From: Mesorhizobium loti
Lineage (GTDB): Bacteria; Pseudomonadota; Alphaproteobacteria; Rhizobiales; Rhizobiaceae
Length of the DNA: 64,000 nt
Reading direction: 5' to 3'
Assembly (NCBI RefSeq): GCF_002858745.1
Contig: NZ_PJRO01000022.1
Location: forward strand, 47,681-111,680
This document shows, in pieces, positions 17,256 to 27,100 of the stretch (its first letter is position 1; each line of letters starts with the position of its first letter). Both the position numbers and the translations under genes were made by a program. Below the pieces are notes generated by a model, which worked only from the letters and a program-made list of their open reading frames with translations, ran no database searches and was not told the origin of the DNA.

Positions 17256-17269
17256 TTGATCTAACGCAA
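17256..17269. promoter_or_regulatory. Degenerate FixK/FNR-type box in a divergent region
   Basis: TTGATctaaCGCAA has one good half-site and one with a mismatch (CGCAA for ATCAA). It lies between divergent DUF302/ATPase and the acyl-CoA synthetase fusion, about 91 bp and 55 bp from their starts. It could serve both. Confidence 0.45.
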
Positions 17270-17316
17270 GGAATGTTTGTCGCGCTTGGGGAAACTGGCG
17301 ACAAGGAGGCCGCCCG

Positions 17317-20055
17317 ATGACAATTCGAAATCTCGATCGCGCCATCTCGCCAAGATCGGTTGTTGTCATCGGGGCGTCCGCGCGCGCGGGATCGGTCGGA
17401 CGCGTGGTGTTCGACAATGTTGTCGGCGGCGGGTTTGAGGGTGAGATATGGCCGCTCAATCCGAAACATAAGCAGATCGGCGGTTATAGCTGCTACGCAA
17501 GGGTTGCCGATCTACCGGGCACTCCCGATCTGGCTGTCATCGTGACCCCACCCGATACCGTCCCTGGCCTTATCCGGGAGTTGGGAGAGAAGGGAACCCG
17601 GGCGGCTGTTGTCATCACAGCGGGGCTCACGCGCGAGAATGGGCTGCGGCAGGCGATGCTCGATGCGGCCAAACCATCGCTCCTGCGCATCATCGGGCCG
17701 AACACGGTCGGACTGATGGTCCCCCCAGCCATGCTCAATGCGAGTTTTGCCCACATGCCGGCCAAGGTCGGCAACATTGCCTTGATCTCGCAGTCCGGTG
17801 CGATCGCGACGTCGCTGGTCGACTGGGCAGCCGACAACAATGTCGGCTTTTCGCGGATCCTGTCGCTTGGCGACATGGCCGACGTCGATGTCGGCGATTG
17901 CCTCGACATGTTGGCCGGCGACATCCACACACGCGCAATCGTGATGTATCTCGAAACGATCCCCAATCCGCGCAAGTTCATGTCGGCGGCACGCGCGGCA
18001 GCTCGTCTCAAACCGGTGGTTGCCATCAAGCCCGGCCGGCACGAACAGGCGGCCAAGGCGGCGGCGACCCACACAGGGGCCTTGTCGGCGGCCGACAAGG
18101 TGGTCGATGCCGCGTTGCACCGGGCTGGGGTCCTGCGCGTTAGAGATCTAGCGGAGTTGTTTGATGCTGCCGAAATGCTTGCTCACCACTCGCCGCTTGA
18201 ACGGGCCCGGCTCGGCATCGTCACCAATGGCGGCGGTGCGGGCGTGCTCGCCGTCGACAAGCTCATCGATCGTGGCGGTGAACTGGCGGCATTGGCCCCT
18301 TCCACAATTGAGCGGTTGAACCGCATACTGCCGCCGACCTGGTCGCACGCAAACCCGATCGACATTGTCGGTGACGCAGCACCAACACGCTACAAAGCGG
18401 CGCTCGTAGCATTGTCGGCGGATCCGGACACGGACGTGATCTTGGTCATGAACTGCCCAACCGGCCTTGGTTCCTCGGCTGATATGGCCAAGGCGGTGGC
18501 GGACGTTGGAACAGGCGGCCGGATCGCTGGCAAGCCGCTGCTTGCGTGCTGGCTCGGCGAGCATAGCGCGCGCGAAGGCAGGCGCATCCTGAACCAAGCC
18601 GGCATCGCGAACTTCGAAACACCGGAGGATGCCGCGATCGCGGCGACCTATCTCAGCAATTGGTCACGCGCCCAGCGAGCTCTGCTGCGTGTTCCGGCGA
18701 GCCAAAGCGAGGAGCTCATCGAACGCAGGGCGGCGGTCTATCCGATCTTGCGGCAAGCCGCAGCTGAAGGACGTCGCATGCTGACCGAGCCGGAAGCGAA
18801 AGCGGTCATTGCCTTCTACGGCATCGAAATCCCGAAAACCATTGTTGCGAGGTCGATCGCGGAGGTGGCGCAAGCGGCCGATGATCTGCTCAAGGACACG
18901 CAACGCGTAGCCGTCAAACTGCTTTCGAAAACGGTCTCCCACAAATCCGACATTGGGGGCGTGGCTCTCGATATCGCCAGTGTCAACGAAGCCGAACAGG
19001 TAGCGAAAACAATCGAGAAACGCCTCAGTGAACGGGCACCACAAGTGAAGGTGGACGGCTTTGCCGTCCAAGAAATGATCGTGCGCAAGGATGGCCAAGA
19101 ACTCATCCTGGGCATGCATCTGGATCCGATGTTCGGCCCCGTCATGCTGTTTGGCGCGGGCGGGGTAGCGGTCGAGGTGGTGAACGACACGGCGATCGCA
19201 TTGCCGCCGCTCGATGATGTGCTGGCTGCCGATTTGATCGATGCGACCCGCATAGGCCGGCTGCTTGCCGGCTATCGCGGCCGTGCGCCAACCAACCGGG
19301 CTGCGATCGTGACCGCGTTGACCGGCCTGTCACAAATGGTCGTCGATTTACCCTGCCTGGTTTCTCTCGATGTCAATCCGCTGCTTGTCGATGCCAATGG
19401 TGCGATTGCACTGGATGCCCGCATTGAGTTTGACCCAGAACGCGTGGACGAAGCTGGCCCGAACCCGGCCCTTGTCATAAGGCCCTATCCAGTGGGATGG
19501 AGCCGGAACTTCAAGGCGGAGGGCATGGCCTTCCATATGCGGCCCGTCATGCCGGCGGATGTGACGCTTTATCCAGAGTTCCTGGCCAAGGTCTCACCAG
19601 GTGATCTGCGGCTGCGCTTTCTTTCACCACGCAAGAACTTCCCAGACCAGATGCTGAAGCGGCTTACCCAGCTCGACTATGATCGCGATATCGCTTTCGC
19701 CGCGCTGGAAGAGGGCACCGGTAAGCTGGCCGGGATCGGCCGGCTCTGCTGCGACCCCGATCATACGAGCGGCGAATATGCCCTTCTCGTGCGCACCGAC
19801 CTGCAAGGTCGCGGGCTCGGGTGGGAATTGCTGACGCAGATCATAGACTACGCCAGGGCCGAGCATCTCGCCCGGATTGAGGGCATCATTCTCAACGAGA
19901 ACCAGAAGATGTTGGCCATGTGCCGGCAGTTCGGTTTCTTGCTGTCACATCATCCCGGTGAGCCCGGGCTGTCCGTGGCCATGCTCGAGCTCAACCAGGC
20001 CAAATGTTGTCAGAATCGCAGCGAAGGCCTGTCGACTATTTTGGGCTCGATTTGA
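17317..20055 (+). CDS. ADP-forming acyl-CoA synthetase / GNAT fusion (Pat-like)
   Basis: A 912-residue fusion. In order it has a CoA-binding domain (VVVIGASARAGSVGR, residues 10-130), a succinyl-CoA-ligase-like domain, an ATP-grasp domain (about 480-700) and a GNAT acetyltransferase domain (about 735-895, loop QGRGLGWELLTQII). The layout is that of protein acetyltransferase Pat/YfiQ. The motif AATHTGALSAADK keeps a histidine at the place of the phospho-histidine in ADP-forming acetyl-CoA synthetases, so the ligase part may be active. ATG 17317 is preceded by AAGGAGG. It may make acetyl-CoA or acetate with ATP and acetylate proteins during oxygen limitation. Confidence 0.87.
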   Translation: MTIRNLDRAISPRSVVVIGASARAGSVGRVVFDNVVGGGFEGEIWPLNPKHKQIGGYSCYARVADLPGTPDLAVIVTPPDTVPGLIRELGEKGTRAAVVITAGLTRENGLRQAMLDAAKPSLLRIIGPNTVGLMVPPAMLNASFAHMPAKVGNIALISQSGAIATSLVDWAADNNVGFSRILSLGDMADVDVGDCLDMLAGDIHTRAIVMYLETIPNPRKFMSAARAAARLKPVVAIKPGRHEQAAKAAATHTGALSAADKVVDAALHRAGVLRVRDLAELFDAAEMLAHHSPLERARLGIVTNGGGAGVLAVDKLIDRGGELAALAPSTIERLNRILPPTWSHANPIDIVGDAAPTRYKAALVALSADPDTDVILVMNCPTGLGSSADMAKAVADVGTGGRIAGKPLLACWLGEHSAREGRRILNQAGIANFETPEDAAIAATYLSNWSRAQRALLRVPASQSEELIERRAAVYPILRQAAAEGRRMLTEPEAKAVIAFYGIEIPKTIVARSIAEVAQAADDLLKDTQRVAVKLLSKTVSHKSDIGGVALDIASVNEAEQVAKTIEKRLSERAPQVKVDGFAVQEMIVRKDGQELILGMHLDPMFGPVMLFGAGGVAVEVVNDTAIALPPLDDVLAADLIDATRIGRLLAGYRGRAPTNRAAIVTALTGLSQMVVDLPCLVSLDVNPLLVDANGAIALDARIEFDPERVDEAGPNPALVIRPYPVGWSRNFKAEGMAFHMRPVMPADVTLYPEFLAKVSPGDLRLRFLSPRKNFPDQMLKRLTQLDYDRDIAFAALEEGTGKLAGIGRLCCDPDHTSGEYALLVRTDLQGRGLGWELLTQIIDYARAEHLARIEGIILNENQKMLAMCRQFGFLLSHHPGEPGLSVAMLELNQAKCCQNRSEGLSTILGSI

Positions 20056-20135
20056 AATCGAACAACGCTACGAAAATAAATTATCTTGCCACAATTGCGG
20101 GAGGATTCGAGCCAAATTTTGCCGAAATCCGCACG

Positions 20136-20149
20136 CTTACTTCCGTAAG
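20136..20149 (+). promoter_or_regulatory. Inverted repeat upstream of cytochrome b561
   Basis: CTTACttccGTAAG is a 5-4-5 inverted repeat about 40 bp upstream of the gene. It overlaps GTAAGTAGT, which partly resembles a FixJ box, though the TTTCCC half is absent. Regulator unknown. Confidence 0.3.
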
Positions 20150-20184
20150 TAGTGAATTTGATGTCTATATTATAGGGGTTGGAC

Positions 20185-20682
20185 ATGTCAGGAAGTAGAC
20201 TTGGATACTCATCTTATCAAATTGCTTTGCATTGGTGCATCGCGGCGCTTGTTTTGTTTCAGCTTTTCTTCGGTGAGAGCATGACGGCGGTCGTTGATGC
20301 CACGGAGGAGGGGCACCAGGTTTCAGGCGCGGACCAAGCGCTCGGCTCAGCCCATTACTGGGTCGGGCTGGTTGTTCTTGTCCTGGTCGCGCTGCGATTG
20401 GGCCTGCGGTTCGCATCCGGCGCCCCCAAGCCGGCCGACGCAGGTCCGAAATGGATGCAGGCGGCAGCGCGCGCATCGCATGCACTTTTCTATGTCCTGC
20501 TGCTGGCGACGCCAATCGTGGGGCTGCTCGCCTTCTACATGGGCGATCCGTGGGGCGATATTCACTCGCTGGGCAAGCCGGCTTTCATCGTGTTGGTTGT
20601 CGTCCATGTGCTGGCGGCGCTCTACCACCAGTTCTGGCTGCGAGACGGGACATTGAAGAAAATGATCGTGCCGGTCCGATAG
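20185..20682 (+). CDS. Cytochrome b561 family membrane protein
   Basis: A 165-residue four-helix di-haem b-type cytochrome. Likely haem ligands are His in YQIALHWCIAAL, in GSAHYWVGLVVL, in ASHALFYVLLLATPI and in VVVHVLAALYHQFW. Such proteins pass electrons between quinones and other carriers in the inner membrane. ATG 20185 has GGGG six bases upstream; a TTG at 20179 is also in frame. The upstream region has the inverted repeat CTTACttccGTAAG (20136-20149). It ends just before the convergent kinase gene. Confidence 0.85.
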   Translation: MSGSRLGYSSYQIALHWCIAALVLFQLFFGESMTAVVDATEEGHQVSGADQALGSAHYWVGLVVLVLVALRLGLRFASGAPKPADAGPKWMQAAARASHALFYVLLLATPIVGLLAFYMGDPWGDIHSLGKPAFIVLVVVHVLAALYHQFWLRDGTLKKMIVPVR

Positions 20683-20718
20683 CCTTTGCAGATCGTTGCC
20701 GCGACTCCAGCACAGCCG

Positions 20719-22245
20719 TTAATCGATCACCTTACTGGTGTTGAGTATTTCCAAGCCGATCTCTGCTATGGGTCGGTCGGTTTGGATTGCACGCCAGCTG
20801 ACCTTCCCGACATCGCGTTGCAATTGCCTAGAAAGGATGTCGACCGTGGCATCGGAAGGATTGTCCTTACGCTCGCGGATGCGGGACCAAAGTATCGATG
20901 GATCAGCCGTCAGCCAAAAGCCTGCAAAAGGCACGGACCTGTCGCGAGCAACCCGTTCGATGCTGTCACGGTTTCCTGGCTTGTCAAATACGGCATCGGC
21001 CAAGACGCAACCACCCTGGGCGAGGATCAGATCGCTACGCCAGGCAATCTGGCGATAGACCCGTTCAGATACTTCAGGGCGATATGCCTTGTCGGGGAGC
21101 CTTGTCTCAGCCGGCACGCCATGCAGGGCTTTGCGGATGCGATCGCTTTCGATGATCCGCGCACCGGGCGGTGCGCCAATGCCATGGGCAATTGCCTCGG
21201 CCACCGTCGTCTTGCCGGAGCCGCTCAATCCGCCGATTGCAATCAGGCGCGGGGGTGTTTCAGTGAGTAATGAGCGGGCAAGCTCGAAATATGATCTTGC
21301 TTCGGCGGTCAATCTCGCATCGTCCTGGCTGCCTTCCTCCACCTGAGTTGCCGTAACATGCGCCCGAACCGCCGCGCGCACGGCCATGAAGAACGGCAAC
21401 AGGACAAAACCGTCTTCGTCGTCGGCCTCATCGAGATAGCGGTTCATCACAAGATTGGCGAAGTGCGGAAAGCCGCGATGCCACAAATCCATCAGCAGGA
21501 ATGCAAGGTCGTAGAGGATATCGATCGTGGCAATCTGATCGTTGAATTCGATGCAGTCGAAGAGATGTGGTTCTTCGTTCAAAAGGCAGATATTGCGCAA
21601 ATGTAGGTCGCCATGACAGCGCCGGACACGCCCGGCAGCCTCGCGTTCATCCAGCAGGCAGGAATGCCGCGCGAGTGTGGCTCGAAAGGTTTCTGTGAGC
21701 GCCTCGACTTCCGCCGTGTCGAAGACGTGGCTGGTTGCAAAACCGGCCGAGTTGATATCCAGAACGCCGCCGATATTTGACGATCCGCTGCCGGAATGGA
21801 CGGCGGGAACACCGCGGTGGTAAAGCACCACCATACGCGCAACCTGCGTCATCAAGCCGGGCGTCAGCTTGCCGGCGACGGCCATGCGGTCGAGAAGTCG
21901 GGACTGGTCGAAGCGAACCATCTCGATCACGGCATCGATCAACTCGCCGGTTCCATCCAGGGCAATCCGGTCGCCATCGTGCGTGATGCGCCGCACGCCC
22001 GCATAAAGACCAGGTGCGGTCTCGGCATTCAGTTCCACTTCCTTTTGACATGCCGTAAGTCGGAGGGCAGGCGTCGAAAAGTCGACATAGGGCAATCTGA
22101 CCGCACGCTTCAGTTTGAAGGCTCGTAGCCCGACCAGGAAAATCTGTGAAATATGAGTTTCAATCCTCTCAACCGGACCGGGCTCGCCGTAGCTGGCCGG
22201 ATTTGACAGCATCTCAATCACCGGTTCCTGGTTTTCCGTGATCAT
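20719..22245 (-). CDS. Fused phosphotransferase-like / P-loop kinase protein
   Basis: About 508 residues. The N-terminal half resembles aminoglycoside phosphotransferase-type kinases (catalytic loop CHGDLHLRNICLL, then FDCIEFND). The C-terminal half has a Walker A motif, GGLSGSGKTTVAEAIA, and looks like a zeta-toxin or gluconate-kinase type P-loop domain. This bifunctional form is widespread in proteobacteria, but its substrate is unknown. I choose ATG 22245 (MITENQEPV) because GGGAG lies at good spacing; the frame is open to 22314. It diverges from a universal stress gene, and a perfect FixK box lies between them. Confidence 0.8.
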   Translation of the reverse strand: MITENQEPVIEMLSNPASYGEPGPVERIETHISQIFLVGLRAFKLKRAVRLPYVDFSTPALRLTACQKEVELNAETAPGLYAGVRRITHDGDRIALDGTGELIDAVIEMVRFDQSRLLDRMAVAGKLTPGLMTQVARMVVLYHRGVPAVHSGSGSSNIGGVLDINSAGFATSHVFDTAEVEALTETFRATLARHSCLLDEREAAGRVRRCHGDLHLRNICLLNEEPHLFDCIEFNDQIATIDILYDLAFLLMDLWHRGFPHFANLVMNRYLDEADDEDGFVLLPFFMAVRAAVRAHVTATQVEEGSQDDARLTAEARSYFELARSLLTETPPRLIAIGGLSGSGKTTVAEAIAHGIGAPPGARIIESDRIRKALHGVPAETRLPDKAYRPEVSERVYRQIAWRSDLILAQGGCVLADAVFDKPGNRDSIERVARDRSVPFAGFWLTADPSILWSRIRERKDNPSDATVDILSRQLQRDVGKVSWRAIQTDRPIAEIGLEILNTSKVID

Positions 22246-22408
22246 GCGGAGTGCTCCCTGTCCTGCCTTGTAACGGTCCGATCCAGCCGAGTGCATTTCT
22301 GTTGAAGACGACATTTGGGCTGGATTCTGACGACCCTGTTCATGGACGTTCTTTCGCGACAGTTCTTCGAAACGTCGGAAAATTTAGCGCCGCAACCGCG
22401 CGCCCACG

Positions 22409-22422
22409 TTGATCGGCATCAA
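22409..22422. promoter_or_regulatory. Perfect FixK/FNR box in a divergent region
   Basis: TTGATcggcATCAA is a perfect match. It lies about 106 bp upstream of the stress protein at 22522 and about 170 bp upstream of the kinase start at 22245, and could activate either. A weaker copy follows at 22442. Confidence 0.75.
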
Positions 22423-22441
22423 GCCGCGGTAATTTTCGATT

Positions 22442-22455
22442 TTGACGTAGCGCAA
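22442..22455 (+). promoter_or_regulatory. Degenerate FixK/FNR-type box
   Basis: TTGACgtagCGCAA has one intact half-site. Its centre is about 73 bp upstream of the ATG at 22522, the usual distance in this window, and it is 33 bp (about three helical turns) from the perfect box at 22409. Confidence 0.45.
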
Positions 22456-22521
22456 TGAAGATTTCGGTCGATCAGCTACGGCTAGGCTTCTTCGTGAACT
22501 TAGCGGGAAAGGAATTTTGCT

Positions 22522-23358
22522 ATGCCGTTCAAATCAGTGCTAACGGTCACAGGAGCCCGTCAGGGCGAAGACGATCTGAAGCTCGCCGCGAACCTGTGCG
22601 AGGAGATCAATGCCCACCTCTCGGTTTTTGTTGTGGTGCTAGCCTCTCCACCTGCTGGAGGCGAATATGCCGGGGTTGTGTCTCCAGCTTGGCTGAAAGA
22701 GCGTGAGGCCGAGATGCAACAACTGGAAAAGCGAACTTCGGTCGTCTCCAAAATGCTGTCGCAAACTGCTCTGTCGGCCGACTTGAGTAGCGACTATCCA
22801 GAGGAAGCCTGGGCCGATGACATTATCGGGCGGCGGGCACGCTACGCCGATTTGATGGTGATCGGACCGGAGTTGTTGGCGACCCATACCTTGAAGAAGC
22901 GCGTCATTGAGGGCGCGCTGTTCTGGTCGGGCAAGCCGCTCCTGTTGGTTCCAGAGGGCGCGCGAGCAACCCTGAAGCCAAAGCGTGTCCTTGTCGCGTG
23001 GGACGCCAGCCTGGAGGCGTCGCGGGCAGTGCGCGAGGCGCTCGGCATGCTCGTCGGCGCCGACGAGGTACGCATTGTCGTGGTTGATCCGATCGAAGAC
23101 GAACGCCACCACGGCCAGGAACCTGGAGCCGATATTGCGGCGTATCTGGTGCGCCATGGCGTGAAGGTCACGGTGGACCGGCTGCCAAGTTCAAACCAAT
23201 CTACGGCTGCTGTTCTGTTTCAGCACGCGATCGACACCGCGGCCGAGCTCATGGTCATGGGTGCTTATGGTCATTCTCGGCTGCGCGAACGCATCTTTGG
23301 CGGTGCGACCCGTTCAGCAATCGACAATCCGCCGTTGCCAATATTCTTGGCTCACTGA
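22522..23358 (+). CDS. Tandem universal stress protein (UspA family)
   Basis: A 278-residue two-domain UspA protein. The second domain starts KPKRVLVAWDASLEASRAV and ends VMGAYGHSRLRERIFGGATRS, with the nucleotide-binding loop. The first domain (PFKSVLTVTGARQGEDDLKL) is more divergent. The start has AAAGGAA just upstream. It is the second of three such genes in the window and has two FixK-type boxes upstream. A role in low-oxygen persistence is inferred from its control sites. Confidence 0.88.
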   Translation: MPFKSVLTVTGARQGEDDLKLAANLCEEINAHLSVFVVVLASPPAGGEYAGVVSPAWLKEREAEMQQLEKRTSVVSKMLSQTALSADLSSDYPEEAWADDIIGRRARYADLMVIGPELLATHTLKKRVIEGALFWSGKPLLLVPEGARATLKPKRVLVAWDASLEASRAVREALGMLVGADEVRIVVVDPIEDERHHGQEPGADIAAYLVRHGVKVTVDRLPSSNQSTAAVLFQHAIDTAAELMVMGAYGHSRLRERIFGGATRSAIDNPPLPIFLAH

Positions 23359-23578
23359 GACCTTCGAAACGTGGCTGGCGAAGGCCGCCGGTCCGCGACC
23401 TTCGCGATGCTTCACGCAGGCAATCGTGCATCGGCTCCCGTCGCATTTGCGCGGGAGTTCGGAGCACTTTCAAACGGATCCGAATCTGGAGCCTTGGGGA
23501 AGTGCGCATGAGGATTCCACGCGCCGAACTATTCAAGGAGGAGTTGGAGCAAACCACCTGTTGCGCCAGCCGGCTAAG

Positions 23579-23944
23579 TTATTCACCGAGCACGCGCCGC
23601 CGCTCCTCGAACTCGTCCTTGTCGATCTCGCCGCGCGCGAAGCGCTCCTTGAGAATGTCGAGGGGTGTGCGGCCTGGCAGTGGGTGATGGGCAGTCATCG
23701 AACCCGGCCATGGTCCGCCCACCCAGCGCAGGAGAAGGACAGTTGCCGCAATCAGCACCGCCAGAAACAATATCATGAAAAATGGACCGAAAATCATGGC
23801 GGACCAGCCTCCATCCCATCCCATCATGTGTGGGCCCCAAAGGTATCGGTCGCCATCGGACGGCGCTTGAGCCAATGCGGAGCCTGACGAAAGGGCAAGG
23901 ACAAGGCTCATCGCAGCAACCGACTTCATCGAACTTGTGCGCAT
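23579..23944 (-). CDS. Exported SHOCT-domain membrane protein
   Basis: A 121-residue protein. It has an N-terminal signal (SSMKSVAAMSLVLALSSGSALA), a histidine/tryptophan-rich linker (LWGPHMMGWDGGW), one membrane helix (MIFGPFFMILFLAVLIAATVLLL) and a C-terminal SHOCT motif (PLDILKERFARGEIDKDEFEERRRVL). SHOCT proteins are small membrane-linked modules of unclear function, often near copper or efflux genes. ATG 23944 is preceded by GGTGGAG. A FixK-type half-box lies 63 bp upstream. It sits next to the RND pump gene but has its own promoter. Confidence 0.8.
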   Translation of the reverse strand: MRTSSMKSVAAMSLVLALSSGSALAQAPSDGDRYLWGPHMMGWDGGWSAMIFGPFFMILFLAVLIAATVLLLRWVGGPWPGSMTAHHPLPGRTPLDILKERFARGEIDKDEFEERRRVLGE

Positions 23945-24000
23945 CGCTTTGCTCCACCGTTGACAATCGCTTTTCTTACTGCCGCGATCAGTGCTGTGCT

Positions 24001-24014
24001 TTGCGCTTGATCAA
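24001..24014 (-). promoter_or_regulatory. FixK/FNR-type box upstream of SHOCT gene
   Basis: TTGCGcttgATCAA (read on the plus strand) has one perfect half-site and one mismatch in the other. The centre is 63 bp upstream of the SHOCT start at 23944, a normal promoter distance. Confidence 0.5.
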
Positions 24015-24124
24015 ATAGTCTTAGTCCATCGTGTCATGGCGACCGGGCTGGCGAGAGTCCGAGCGCGACGCTGAAACCCGTCTCGTCAAACGTGCTCGAT
24101 CCGCTCACCTGCTCGTTGTGGATG

Positions 24125-27100
24125 TCAAAGGTCTGAGCCTGCGAGCGCTCGCTGGATTTCGGCATGACGTCGGCTTCGTAGCGCGACATAGATAGCCGGT
24201 ATCACCAGCACGGTCAGCAATGTGGACGAGGCAAGGCCGAACAGCAGCGAGATCGCCAGTCCCTGGAAGATCGGATCGGTCAGGATCACCGCGGCGCCGA
24301 TCATGGCGGCCAACGCTGTAAGGAGGATCGGTTTGAAGCGAATGGCGCCAGCCTCCAGCAATACTTCGACCAGCGGCCGATCTGTGCTTTGCGTGTGGCG
24401 TATGAAATCCACCAGCAGGATCGAATTACGCACGATGATGCCGGCAAGCGCGATGAAGCCAATCATGGAGGTTGCCGAAAATGGCGCTCCGAACGCCCAG
24501 TGGCCGAGCATGATGCCAATCAGCGTCAGCGGAATCGGCGTCAGGATGACCAGCGGCAACTTGAACGAACCGAACTGCGCCACGACGAGGATATAGATGC
24601 CGAGGATCGCCACCATGAACGCCGCACCCATGTCGCGAAAGGTCACCCATGTCACCTCCCATTCGCCATCCCAAAGCAATGTTGGCCTGGACTCGTCGTC
24701 TGGCTGACCGTGCAGGGCGATGGTGGGTTTCGGCAGATTGCCCCAATCAGCCTTTGCGACAGTTTCGTTGACCGCGAGCATGCCATAGATCGGTGCCTCG
24801 AATTCGCCCGCGAGTTCGGCCATTACCATCTCCGTCGCCCGGCCGTTATGACGGAAGATCGGGTAAGAAGCAGTTTCGCGGCTGACCTGCACGATGTCTC
24901 CGAGCTCGACCACGTCGCGTGCACCGGGCAGGACGTTCGCGGGGACCGGTGTCGCCAGCGTACGCTGATCGACCACCGCATTACCTTTGGACGGCGCTAT
25001 CCGGATCGGGATCGGTTGGCGACCGCCGCCGCGATGCGAGTAGCCGACCGTCGTGCCGCCATAGAGATAGCTGAGCGTGTCATAGGCGTCCGATTGTTCG
25101 ACCTTGTAGTATTCGAGACTGTCCTGGTCGATCGACAGCCGTACGCGCTGCGGCTGGTTGTGGAAGCTGTCATCGACGTCGACGATGAAGGGGATGCTGG
25201 AGAAGGTTTCGCGAACCTTCTGCGCCACGGCGCGACGGCTTTCGGCATCGGGCCCGTAGATTTCGGCCAGCAGCGTCCCCAGCACCGGAGGGCCGGGCGG
25301 CGGCTCGACCACCTTCAGCACCGTGTCCGCGGGCATGACGATACCTTTTAGCCGCTCGCGCATCGTCAGCGCGATGGCATGGCTGGAACGGCTGCGTTCG
25401 TTCTTGGGCAGCAGATTGACCACGACGTCACCCTGCTCGGGACCGGAGCGCAGGTAATAGTGGCGCACCAGGCCGTTGAAGTTGAAGGGGGCCGCCGTGC
25501 CGGCATAGGTCTGGAACGAGACCACTTCGGGCACGTCGGCAAGGCGATCCACTGCGCTCTGCAGCAGGCGGTTGGTGTCTTCCACCGAAGAGCCCCTGGG
25601 CAGGTCGACGACCACCTGCAACTCGGTCTTGTTGTCGAAAGGCAGCAGCTTCACGGTGACATGCTTGGTATAGATGAGTGCCATGGAGGCTAGGGTTGCA
25701 AGCCCGACGACAAGCAGGAACGTCCACGAACGCAAGCGCGAGGTCAGGATCGGCCGCGCCACAGCGATATAGGCTCGCCCCAGGGGCCCGCCGTCGATGC
25801 CGGCTTTGTGCGCAGCCGATGCGGTGTGGTCCTTGTTACCGAGCTTCATCATTAGCCACGGCGTCAGCATGACCGCTACAAAGAAGGAGAAGACCATCGC
25901 GGCAGAGGCGTTGGCGGGGATCGGGCTCATATACGGCCCCATCATGCCCGATACGAACAGCATCGGCAGCAACGCCGCGACCACCGTCAGCGTCGCCACA
26001 ATGGTGGGGTTGCCGACCTCGGCCACCGCATCGATGGCAGCCTGATTGCGCGTACGCCCGTCGTTCATCGCCCAGTGACGGGCGATATTCTCGATGACGA
26101 CGATAGCGTCGTCGACCAGGATACCGATGGAGAAAATCAACGCGAACAGGCTGACGCGGTTCAGCGTGTAACCCATGATACGAGATGCGAACATGGTCAA
26201 AAGGATCGTCGTCGGTATCACGACGGCCACTACCAGAGCCTCTCGCCAGCCGATGGCCACGGCGACCAATATGACGATGGAGATTGTTGCTAGGCCCAGG
26301 TGGAACAGCAACTCATTGGCCTTCTCGTTGGCCGTCTCGCCGTAGTTGCGCGTCACCATCATCTCCACATCCTTTGGAAAGATCTGGCCACGGACCTGCT
26401 CAAGGCGCTTGACGATCGTGTCGGCGATGACGACCGCATTGGTGCCTGGCCGCTTGGCGATAGCAACCGACACAGCCGGAGCGCGCTCAAGACCGGTGTC
26501 AGACTTGGTGATGTTGGTGACGCGGTTCTCCGCAGGTGCTGTCGCCAGCACGATGGCGGTGACGTCGCGGACGTAAACCGGTCGGCCGTCACGAGCCGTC
26601 AGAAGCAGGTTGCCGATGTCCGACAGATCCTGCAGTGTCTGGCCTGCTATCACTGTACGTTGATTGCCACCATCGCGCACCATGCCAATCTGGAACGAAC
26701 GGTTGGCGCCTGCAATCTTGCTTGCCAGTTGCTGCAGGGTGATGCCGTACAGTGAAAGTTTCTCCGGATCCGGTTCAATCTGGATTTCCTGCGGCTGTGC
26801 GCCAGTTATGTAGGTCAGCCCGATGTCTGGAAGCTTTGCGACCTCGACCTGCAACTCATGGGCAAGGCGGGTCAGGTCCGCCGAAGAGTAGCGTGTTGCG
26901 GCCTCTGCGGCCGGCGTCAGCGTCACCACCACCATGGCCACGTCATCGATGCCGCGGCCGACAATCAGCGGTTCGGGTATGCCGACCGGGATGCGGTCCA
27001 TGTTGGCGCGGACCTTTTCGTGGATGCGAAGGATCGCGGCGTCCGAACTGGTGCCGACCTTGAAGCGGGCAGTCACCAGCGCGCCGTCGTCCGCCGTTTG

